A stretch of 11,911 bases of DNA from Paracoccaceae bacterium (GTDB lineage: Bacteria; Pseudomonadota; Alphaproteobacteria; Rhodobacterales; Rhodobacteraceae): the NCBI GenBank assembly GCA_016764835.1, contig JAESRD010000277.1, positions 1-11,911 of the forward strand, given 5' to 3'. The notes under the pieces are model-generated. The model was not told the origin of the DNA. It searched no databases and saw nothing but the letters and a program-made list of their open reading frames with translations. The first letter of the stretch is position 1, and each line of letters opens with the position of its first letter. Below are positions 1-5,635 of the stretch, one piece after another. The position numbers and the translations under genes are program-made.

Positions 1-269
1 ACGGTTCGCCAGCGTCGACTCTGTAGCTTGCCCATCCGAAAGCCAACAGCAATCATCACCATGCAAATTGTCATGTAAAACCATAGAAACGCGCCATGGT
101 AACGTTGGCCTAACCCACTGTTTTCAATCGACAAAGCTTGCGGAAAAAGGAACACCACATACATCACTGCCGCCGCCGTGGTAAACTCAAACAGCTTCTT
201 GCGCGCCACAATTCCGTAAATGGCGAACCAGAAAGCAACCGCCCCCATGACTGAAAGTGAAACCGTCAC
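1..269 (-). CDS. Membrane protein, N-terminal fragment (possible polysaccharide polymerase/ligase)
   Basis: This partial gene runs off the left edge. The frame is open on the minus strand from a stop near 340. The best starts are GTG at 269 (MTVSLSVMGAVAFW...) or ATG at 248; neither has a strong ribosome site. The visible part, about 89 residues, has a hydrophobic N-terminal segment (VMGAVAFWFAIYGIVA), a basic RKK, and then further hydrophobic stretches (AAAVMYVVFLFP and FLWFYMTICMVMIAVGF), so it is a polytopic inner-membrane protein. It lies beside a UDP-sugar epimerase and a sugar phosphotransferase. That context suggests an O-antigen/exopolysaccharide polymerase-like protein, but no family motif is visible in this fragment and the assignment is inference only. 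Confidence 0.5.
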   Translation of the reverse strand, partial: MTVSLSVMGAVAFWFAIYGIVARKKLFEFTTAAAVMYVVFLFPQALSIENSGLGQRYHGAFLWFYMTICMVMIAVGFRMGKLQSRRWRT

Positions 270-424
270 CGCCCGGCTACCGGGTTTGCCAGCGCAAAGG
301 TGCGCCCGGCCCAAAAGCCTGCGGCCTGCATATCTGGCTTAGAATTAACCCAATATTCATCTGCAAACGCATGGCACGGTCTCACAGTTGTGTCCATATC
401 GCAGATACCCGCCCCAGCCCGCTC

Positions 425-1429
425 TTATTTGCCCGAATAATCGCGATACCAGTGCACGAACTGGTCAATCCCCTCGCGAAATCCGGTCTGCGGACGGTAG
501 CCTGTCAGTTTTTGCAGCAAATCCGCATCGGCCCATGTTGCTGGCACATCACCGGGCTGAATATCCATGTAGTTGCGCTTGGCTTTCTTGCCCAATGAGT
601 GCTCAATCGCCTCAATAAAGTCGAGCAGCCGCACCTTTTCTGAATTGCCAACGTTAACAATCCGAAACGGGGCCACCGGGCTCAGGCTATCGCCCTCCGG
701 CACCGGGCCGGTGGGCCGCTCAGGCGGCACCTCCATCAGCAACAACACGGCGCGCACCAAATCATCAATATAGGTAAAGTCGCGGTACATGTCGCCGTGG
801 TTATAAATGTCGATGGGCCGGTCTTCGAGGATCGCATCAACAAACTTATACAGTGCCAAATCTGGCCGCCCCCATGGGCCATAAACAGTGAAAAACCGAA
901 ACATCGTTGTCGGAATATCCCATAGATGCGCATAAGAATGCCCCATCGCCTCTGTCGCCTTTTTGGTGGCGGCATAGATCGTCAGCGGCAAATCGGCCTT
1001 ATCATTCTCATGAAACGGCATCTTTGTATTCGCGCCATATACCGATGATGTCGAGGCGATCATCAGGTGCTTTACCTTATGCCGCCGCGCCGCTTCCATC
1101 ACATTAAACGTGCCAACAACATTGGTGTTAATGTAGGCACGCGGCGCTTCAATACTGTAGCGCACCCCGGCCTGCCCGGCCAAATGGATGATCACTTCAG
1201 GCTCAAACGCATCTACAAATTTGTCAAAACTTTCGACATCCTCAAGCATCGTCTCTTGAGCAATAAAGTTTTCATGTTGGCGCAAAATCTGGTGGCGACG
1301 GCGTTTTAGCTCAATGTCGTAATAATCCGTCATGCCATCAAAGCCACGCAGATCGCAGCCCTGTTCGAGCAGCTTTTTTGCAATGTGAAACCCGATGAAG
1401 CCAGCTGTGCCAGTAACAAGAACGCGCAT
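425..1429 (-). CDS. NAD-dependent epimerase, UDP-glucuronate 4-epimerase type
   Basis: This is a short-chain dehydrogenase-fold nucleotide-sugar epimerase of 334 residues, the usual length. The NAD-binding Rossmann motif VTGTAGFIG lies at residues 5-13. The catalytic serine region is STSSVYG (126-132) and the catalytic Tyr/Lys pair is Y152-x-x-x-K156 in YAATK. The stretch RFFTVYGPWGRPD (178-190) is characteristic of UDP-glucuronate 4-epimerases, which turn UDP-glucuronate into UDP-galacturonate in the cytoplasm for capsule, LPS or exopolysaccharide. ATG at 1429 is preferred over an in-frame TTG three bases upstream because AGGAAG lies just ahead of it on the minus strand. It is divergent from the sugar phosphotransferase at 1945, and the two probably serve one polysaccharide pathway. 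The family is clear; the exact UDP-sugar is inferred from motif similarity. Confidence 0.88.
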   Translation of the reverse strand: MRVLVTGTAGFIGFHIAKKLLEQGCDLRGFDGMTDYYDIELKRRRHQILRQHENFIAQETMLEDVESFDKFVDAFEPEVIIHLAGQAGVRYSIEAPRAYINTNVVGTFNVMEAARRHKVKHLMIASTSSVYGANTKMPFHENDKADLPLTIYAATKKATEAMGHSYAHLWDIPTTMFRFFTVYGPWGRPDLALYKFVDAILEDRPIDIYNHGDMYRDFTYIDDLVRAVLLLMEVPPERPTGPVPEGDSLSPVAPFRIVNVGNSEKVRLLDFIEAIEHSLGKKAKRNYMDIQPGDVPATWADADLLQKLTGYRPQTGFREGIDQFVHWYRDYSGK

Positions 1430-1786
1430 CAATCTTCCTATGCTCTTTCAATTATCGAAGCAGCAGAGGCTGCAAATGGGCGCGGCTGGTTTGCCGATGG
1501 CACGGCTACCGCCGGGGCCGTTTTTGCGCGCCCGCATAAATGGCACCTATCCAGCCGATGTCCAGAGCAACAGCGACGTTGCGCGCCAAGCGCGACAATT
1601 TGGTTGTTGACAGCCGAGCCAGCAACACCTCGCTAACGGGTCATGGCCCGTGGTAATTCGCCTCATACGTGTAGACCCGCCAGCCAGTGTTCTTGATAAA
1701 GAAACCACAAAAACAAATGTTCGTTTCAGCAAGGTCTTCAAAAAGTGAGATGAATTTGCCTCATTTTTTATGCAATTTCCGAAATT

Positions 1787-1802
1787 TTAACAAGCTGTTA
1801 AC
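1787..1802 (+). promoter_or_regulatory. Candidate CtrA-binding box
   Basis: The sequence TTAACAAGCTGTTAAC reads as two TTAAC half-sites separated by six bases, a perfect match to the TTAA-N7-TTAA consensus of the alphaproteobacterial cell-cycle regulator CtrA. It lies 143 bases ahead of the sugar phosphotransferase and in the shared control region with the epimerase. CtrA control of surface polysaccharide genes is known in the class. The flanks are AT-rich, so chance occurrence is possible. Confidence 0.4.
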
Positions 1803-1858
1803 AATAATGACAATACTGTTTAAGGAATAGTTACCAAAGCTAGCGTGTTGAGTTTATC

Positions 1859-1877
1859 TGAAAATGGGTCGTTTTCA
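1859..1877. repeat. Inverted repeat, possible operator
   Basis: TGAAAA (1859-1864) and TTTTCA (1872-1877) are perfect inverted arms around a 7-base centre. It lies about 70 bases before the sugar phosphotransferase start, where a repressor or activator site would be plausible. There is no other support. Confidence 0.25.
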
Positions 1878-1944
1878 AAAAGTTAAGCAGGTAACTCCGC
1901 ACAGTTTGTCGCGTCATATGGCCATAGCAGCACTCGAGGGCTGA

Positions 1945-2619
1945 ATGTTTGATTTCACGGAAACCGAATTTTCGGCAACTCTTTGCCCAGAGACAGAGCT
2001 TAGCTTTCCCAAGCTCAATTCTCGGCGCACGGCCAGCTCATATCAGCGGCTCAAACGAATCTTCGATATTTCTGTAAGCCTCGCTCTGGTTGTGCCGCTT
2101 TTTGTTGTTGGCGCCCTGCTTGTATTGGCAAACCCATTCCTAAACCGTGGCAGCCTGTTCTATGTGCAAGAACGTATGGGCCAAGATTGCAAACCGTTTC
2201 GAGCCTACAAATTTCGCAGCATGCTGGCTGTTTCCAAAATTTCACGCGGGCCATTTGATGCGCTTGAAAAGGGTCGCATCACGTGGCTTGGCCATATTCT
2301 GCGCAAAAGCCGGCTTGATGAGCTGCCGCAGCTGTTCAACGTTTTGCGCGGCGAAATGAGCCTGATCGGCCCACGGCCTGACTTTTATGAGCATGCCAAA
2401 GTCTATGTCACTACCGTGCGCGGTTACCGCGAGCGGCATCGGGTTTTGCCCGGCATCAGTGGGTTGGCACAAACAGAAATCGGCTATGTCGAAGGGCGCG
2501 ACGGCTTGGAACGCAAGGTTGCCGCCGATCTAATTTATGCGGCCGAAGCCTGCATTCGGCTTGATCTGTGGATCACTTGGCGGACTATGCTTGTGGTTCT
2601 GCAACGCAAGGGCGCTTAG
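1945..2619 (+). CDS. Undecaprenyl-phosphate sugar phosphotransferase (bacterial sugar transferase, short form)
   Basis: This 224-residue enzyme belongs to the bacterial sugar transferase family (initiating phosphoglycosyltransferases, PF02397). The family transfers a sugar-1-phosphate from a UDP-sugar to undecaprenyl phosphate at the inner membrane, the first step of exopolysaccharide or O-antigen building. A soluble N-terminal tail (1-36) precedes one hydrophobic re-entrant or membrane segment (about 41-63). Then come the family motifs: FRAYKFRSM (85-93), the catalytic Asp-Glu in LDELPQLFNVLRGEMSLIGPRP (124-145) and LPGISGLAQ (168-176). It lacks the extra N-terminal membrane domain of the long forms. 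GAGGG five bases before the ATG at 1945 supports the start. It ends directly against the oppositely directed lasso B2 gene, with no spacer. The sugar specificity cannot be read from sequence. Confidence 0.92.
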   Translation: MFDFTETEFSATLCPETELSFPKLNSRRTASSYQRLKRIFDISVSLALVVPLFVVGALLVLANPFLNRGSLFYVQERMGQDCKPFRAYKFRSMLAVSKISRGPFDALEKGRITWLGHILRKSRLDELPQLFNVLRGEMSLIGPRPDFYEHAKVYVTTVRGYRERHRVLPGISGLAQTEIGYVEGRDGLERKVAADLIYAAEACIRLDLWITWRTMLVVLQRKGA

Positions 2620-2628
2620 TTAAGCGCC
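2611..2628. terminator. 18-base perfect palindrome spanning both convergent stop codons
   Basis: GGCGCTTAGTTAAGCGCC is a perfect palindrome. As RNA it would fold into a 7-bp GC-rich stem with a 4-base loop from either strand. It contains the TAG of the sugar phosphotransferase (2617-2619) and the TAA of the B2 gene (2622-2620 on minus), and both proteins end in Gly-Ala as a consequence. There is no T-tract, so it would be an atypical bidirectional terminator or an RNA 3'-end stabiliser. Confidence 0.45.
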
Positions 2629-3018
2629 GCCAAACGGCACAAACCCCGCGATATCCCCCCCTGTCACCACCTTTCCCCGGCAGTGCAGCCAGGCATGGGC
2701 TTCAAACCCTGCTGGCTGATCTTTGCGCACACCAATGCCAATCTCAGAACCTATTTTATGGGCAGCAAGCCATCTTTGCGCCGCCATCGCCTGCACAAAA
2801 CAATCGGCCCGCCACGGCACCCGCGCCGCCATCCGCGGAATAGCATAGGCCACCCGCTCGATCATATGATCCACGCCGCCAGCCGCCTCTTGCCCCGCCA
2901 GTGTCATCTGTCGTTGCAATAGCTCAACCGGATCCTTGCGCCACAGCTCCAGCCGCGCCCGCGCTAGCAAAAACCCGGCCCGCACCAGATCATACAGCAA
3001 CTGCGCGCTAATCGGCAT
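2620..3018 (-). CDS. Lasso peptide B2 leader peptidase (transglutaminase-like)
   Basis: This 132-residue protein matches the stand-alone B2 proteins of split-B lasso clusters (transglutaminase-like core fold, Transglut_core3 type). B2 is a cysteine protease that removes the leader from the precursor once B1 has delivered it. The catalytic Cys is C73 in WRADCFVQAMAAQRWL, with His108 in FEAHAWLHCRGKV and Asp122 in TGGDI as the rest of the triad. The glycine-rich IGSEIGIGV strand between Cys and His fits the family. It is the last gene of the leftward operon and its ATG overlaps the end of B1 by 11 bases. Expected cleavage is after the Thr-Thr pair of the precursor at 5474-5635. No truncation is seen. 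Confidence 0.9.
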   Translation of the reverse strand: MPISAQLLYDLVRAGFLLARARLELWRKDPVELLQRQMTLAGQEAAGGVDHMIERVAYAIPRMAARVPWRADCFVQAMAAQRWLAAHKIGSEIGIGVRKDQPAGFEAHAWLHCRGKVVTGGDIAGFVPFGGA

Positions 3019-3289
3019 TGACCAACAATGTCTGCTCTAGCAAGTCAGTCAAGAACCGCCGCAGATCGGCCTCAGCCGCCGCTGGTTCCGCATTATACTC
3101 CGCCAATATTAGGTCCAAAATCACCCGTGGCAACGTGGCCTGCTTGAGTAAATCCCAGATAAACGTGCCCACAGAATCGAGCCCGTAATAAGTCCCGTTG
3201 CTGAGGTGTAAAATAATAGTTTCGTCGCCAACCTTGCTTTCAACTGCCTCCTCAGAGGGCGTCAGTTTCTGTTCCAAAAGGTCAGTCAT
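3008..3289 (-). CDS. Lasso peptide B1 protein (PqqD-type RiPP recognition element)
   Basis: This 93-residue protein has the PqqD/RRE winged-helix pattern. The beta strands around residues 24-37 (ETIILHLSNGTYYGLD) are followed by SVGTFIWDLL and then helices ending in ADLRRFLTDLLEQTLLV. In split lasso systems B1 binds the leader peptide, using the Tyr and Pro of the YxxP motif and the following Leu, and presents it to B2 and the cyclase. The precursor in this operon carries exactly that motif. The gene overlaps the methyltransferase end by 8 bases and B2 by 11 bases, so the three are translationally coupled. Length and pattern are normal for the family. Confidence 0.9.
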   Translation of the reverse strand: MTDLLEQKLTPSEEAVESKVGDETIILHLSNGTYYGLDSVGTFIWDLLKQATLPRVILDLILAEYNAEPAAAEADLRRFLTDLLEQTLLVNAD

Positions 3290-4478
3290 TGCTCAAGTCT
3301 CTTCTTCTATCGCCCGCCGGTTTGCTCTCATAACCTGCTACCACGTCACGCACATGGTCCAGCGCTTCTTTTTCACTGGCAAAACGCTGCGCAAACCGCG
3401 CCTGCAGCTCTTGGGCGATCTGACCAATGCTCCGCTTGCCATCAAGATTGGCCAAAATATGCGCGTCAACCGCATGGCCCGGCTTGGGCAGAGGCACTTT
3501 GTCAGCACGCATCCGCTCCTGCTGCGGCGCCAACGGATGCGCCATAGCGCTTGATTGCACAAAGCTGGCAACAGGCTGCACACCAGCACCGCTAAAATGG
3601 CTGCTCCGCCATGTCCAAACATACTCATCATCGTGCAAATCGGCCCGCATGGCCAGTTCAACCCTGTCGCCCTCGGCCAACTCCAACGGCGTCTGAAACG
3701 GAAAAAAGCCGCGCCCATAGACCAGATCTGGCTGGTCGGGCGCGTTTGAAAAGCCCGTGCCCGGCCCAGTTTGCGTATCAAACCATGCCAGCGCCCCATG
3801 CGCGCAGCCTGCTTGCTTGGCCACTAGCACTATCTTTGCGCTAATATTCGGCCCCGTGATCTTATGATAGTCCAACTTGACCAGCATTTGCGGCACGCTG
3901 AGCAGCCGCACCGCGCCCGGCCTCTGCCGCGCCCAGCTATTGGCCGAAAACCTGTGCCCGGCGGTCAGATCCAACCCCAACGTATTGTTCAGCCATGGCT
4001 CAGCCACCGCCCGATGGTTTTCTGGCGCATGAGCCAGCGCCAGTGAGACCGTGTCACGCAGCGGAATAAGCACGCCACCCGCCGCCAAAAGCCGGGCCCG
4101 CGCATCGAGTATTGTCAGCAGATGGTTCTGAAACAATGGCAAGGTGCCACGGATATCAGAAATGATAATATCGGCCTTTTGGCGGGGTTCAAAATCAGCC
4201 GATAGCCCTTGAATAACGGTGATCTTGTCGGCCAATCCATTGGCCTTTGCCATCTCAGGTAAAAGCAAGATCGCCGGATCAGGTTCGATCGCCACCACAT
4301 GGCCCGCGCCGTATTTTGCCGCCAGCAGTGCAAAAATACCCGTCCCCGCGCCAATATCAAAGACAGTGCAGCCGGGCTGAATGGCGCGGCGTAGTGCCAT
4401 GTCAAAGCCAGCCATGCGCGGCGAGTTGCTGATCATGTCGCCGTAATCAGCAATGCTATACCCTTGAGGTCGGCTCAT
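3282..4478 (-). CDS. PRMT-type SAM methyltransferase with C-terminal PqqD-like helical domain
   Basis: This 398-residue protein is laid out like a protein arginine methyltransferase. An N-terminal YGDMISNSPR (12-21) resembles the PRMT substrate/SAM lid. SAM motif I is DIGAGTGIFA (41-50), and the acidic end of strand 2 is E65 in VAIEPDP. A double-E-loop position is IIISDIRGTLPLFQN (104-118). A beta-barrel follows, with WFDTQTGPGTGFSNAPDQP and PLELAEGDRVELAMRAD (about 232-280). The two loop glutamates that clamp the arginine side chain in true PRMTs are replaced by D108 and Q117, and the THW motif is not present. Residues 335-383 (HAVDAHILANLDGKRSIGQI...) resemble the helical half of PqqD/RRE domains. 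It starts in an ATGA overlap with the kinase gene. It probably modifies the lasso peptide; the methylated atom is unknown. Confidence 0.82.
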   Translation of the reverse strand: MSRPQGYSIADYGDMISNSPRMAGFDMALRRAIQPGCTVFDIGAGTGIFALLAAKYGAGHVVAIEPDPAILLLPEMAKANGLADKITVIQGLSADFEPRQKADIIISDIRGTLPLFQNHLLTILDARARLLAAGGVLIPLRDTVSLALAHAPENHRAVAEPWLNNTLGLDLTAGHRFSANSWARQRPGAVRLLSVPQMLVKLDYHKITGPNISAKIVLVAKQAGCAHGALAWFDTQTGPGTGFSNAPDQPDLVYGRGFFPFQTPLELAEGDRVELAMRADLHDDEYVWTWRSSHFSGAGVQPVASFVQSSAMAHPLAPQQERMRADKVPLPKPGHAVDAHILANLDGKRSIGQIAQELQARFAQRFASEKEALDHVRDVVAGYESKPAGDRRRDLSND

Positions 4479-5443
4479 TTTTGCCCCTCAGTCAGACGGC
4501 TAACCAAGGCTGTCAGCTCGGGCAGCAGGGCGAAATCATGCGCATAGCTCAGCCTATAAACCGGCACCATCGCCGCCAGCTTAGCTGCTGCGCGCAGCCG
4601 GTTCTTGGCCTCTGTTCTATCAGTCGGATCAAGCGAAAAGCTGTTTTCGACCAATGCCATGCAGGTCTGGGCGCCCAAAACCCGCGCGCATAACACCTCG
4701 CGCCTGCCCGGCACTCTTTGCCCGCCCGTCACCGGACGGCAAAGCAGAAACACAGCCCCAATAGGGGCCGTCGACGCATTATTCAGCTTTGCCGCAGGCG
4801 CAAATCGCTTCTTATCAGTAAAATAAGCGACATCGCGCCCAAACGCATCCGGCCCAAGCAGCGCATCTGCCGCATCGGGCAGCAAGCGCAGGCCGGGGCG
4901 CAGCCCCTGCACAACCGCCTCAGCCCCAGCAAACGTCACGCCAACAGCATCGTCAGTGATCAGCCCCATACCTGTCGCTGCTAGCGCCGCACATAGCGTT
5001 GATTTGCCCGCACCAGACGGGCCAAGCAGTACCGCCCCCCGCCCCGAAAGGCTCGCAACCGCGCCGCCATGCAGTACCAACAGGCCGTCACCAGCCATCA
5101 GCCGTGGCGCAATCTGATCTGACAGCAAATGTTCAAGCGTGTGCGCATCGCCACAGCCATCGGCATAGCCCAGCGTTATTATCCGGTTTGCACGGTCCAA
5201 ATGCGCGCTCACCTCATCCCAGAAGTTAATAACCAGCGCCCCCCGGCCCGAGCCGCGCCCCCCGGCCCGCCAAAGCGTTTGCTCAGACCGGTCATCATGC
5301 GCGGGCCAGATGCAAGAATAACCGCCCGCCGCCAAAACATCGCGGCTTTGCAACGGGCCAAAGCCAAGGCTCCATCCGTCAGGCAAGCTATGTTGGTCAA
5401 TTATTGGCATCATGCCAATTTGGCGCGGATCATCCACAATCAT
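4475..5443 (-). CDS. HPr kinase-like lasso peptide kinase
   Basis: This is an HPr-kinase/phosphorylase C-domain protein, the fold used by lasso peptide tailoring kinases such as ThcoK and PadeK. Counting from ATG 5443 (322 residues), HGGAV lies at 125-129, the P-loop GPSGAGKST at 141-149, and the metal/catalytic acid pair at 164-165 in LITDDAVGV. The N-terminal 120 residues are not recognisable, as is usual for these proteins. The frame is also open to a TTG at 5470, nine codons earlier and only four bases after the precursor stop. Neither start has a clear ribosome site, and ATG is preferred. It follows the precursor directly and overlaps the methyltransferase in ATGA. Known relatives phosphorylate a C-terminal Ser, but this precursor ends in Ala, so the target is uncertain. 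Confidence 0.85.
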   Translation of the reverse strand: MIVDDPRQIGMMPIIDQHSLPDGWSLGFGPLQSRDVLAAGGYSCIWPAHDDRSEQTLWRAGGRGSGRGALVINFWDEVSAHLDRANRIITLGYADGCGDAHTLEHLLSDQIAPRLMAGDGLLVLHGGAVASLSGRGAVLLGPSGAGKSTLCAALAATGMGLITDDAVGVTFAGAEAVVQGLRPGLRLLPDAADALLGPDAFGRDVAYFTDKKRFAPAAKLNNASTAPIGAVFLLCRPVTGGQRVPGRREVLCARVLGAQTCMALVENSFSLDPTDRTEAKNRLRAAAKLAAMVPVYRLSYAHDFALLPELTALVSRLTEGQK

Positions 5444-5461
5444 GGCTGACGCAAAAGCGCG

Positions 5462-5483
5462 ATCAGGCAAAAATCAGGCAAAA
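5462..5483. repeat. Perfect 11-base tandem direct repeat at the precursor 3' end
   Basis: ATCAGGCAAAA occurs twice back to back (5462-5472 and 5473-5483). The second copy covers the last two codons and stop of the lasso precursor, and the first lies in the gap before the kinase. It looks like a recent slippage duplication that lengthened the precursor-kinase spacer. Confidence 0.8.
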
Positions 5484-5635
5484 CGTCTCATGAAACGGCC
5501 CCAGCGCCCCTCGGCACGCCGCCCAGAACCACCCGTCGTCATTTCAGCCATCCCGCCATAAACGGTCAGCTTTGGCGCGGTATATGTCTTAACACCCGGC
5601 TTAATGATCTTCGCTTTGGTCTTGGTCATTTTCAT
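5474..5635 (-). CDS. Lasso peptide precursor
   Basis: This 53-residue gene lies between the cyclase and the kinase. The leader is Lys-rich (MKMTKTKAKIIKPGVK) and then carries YTAPKLTVYGGMAEMTT, which fits the lasso leader consensus Y-x-x-P-x-L-x-x-x-G-x5-T with Y18, P21, L23, G27 and T33. Cutting after T34 leaves Thr at -2, as in most lasso precursors, and releases the 19-residue core GGSGRRAEGRWGRFMRRFA. Gly1 and Glu8 would form an 8-residue macrolactam ring, the same GGxG...E8 layout as microcin J25. Trp11, Phe14 and Met15 or the nearby Arg are possible plugs. The core has six Arg and one Glu, so the product would be strongly cationic. The ATG at 5635 has GAGGG eight bases upstream, and the first 35 bases overlap the cyclase gene. 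A start at Met3 (5629) is less well spaced. No product has been shown. Confidence 0.9.
   Translation of the reverse strand: MKMTKTKAKIIKPGVKTYTAPKLTVYGGMAEMTTGGSGRRAEGRWGRFMRRFA

Larger units (their letters stand above)
1430..1944. other. 515-base divergent intergenic region with AT-rich control segment
   Basis: No convincing gene is seen here. The half next to the epimerase (1440-1748, plus) holds a frame with coding-like composition: ATG at 1440, 56 residues to a TGA at 1608-1610, then open again to a TGA at 1746-1748. It has no ribosome site and no recognisable family, so it may be a decayed gene. From about 1680 to 1940 the sequence becomes markedly AT-rich, as expected for promoters of the two divergent polysaccharide genes. 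It contains a TTAA-N7-TTAA box (1787-1801) and a 6-base inverted repeat (1859-1877). No sigma70 -35/-10 pair was convincing. Confidence 0.6.

Noticed and set aside
1547..1741. Minus-strand 64-codon frame with a hydrophobic N-terminus
   Set aside because: It has a signal-like start, but the remainder looks like random translation. There is no ribosome site or family, and it overlaps the competing plus frame.
5485..5581. Alternative core start at the second Gly, giving a 7-residue ring
   Set aside because: It is possible because Thr is still at -2, but the 8-residue ring with GGxG-E8 matches the common lasso layout better.
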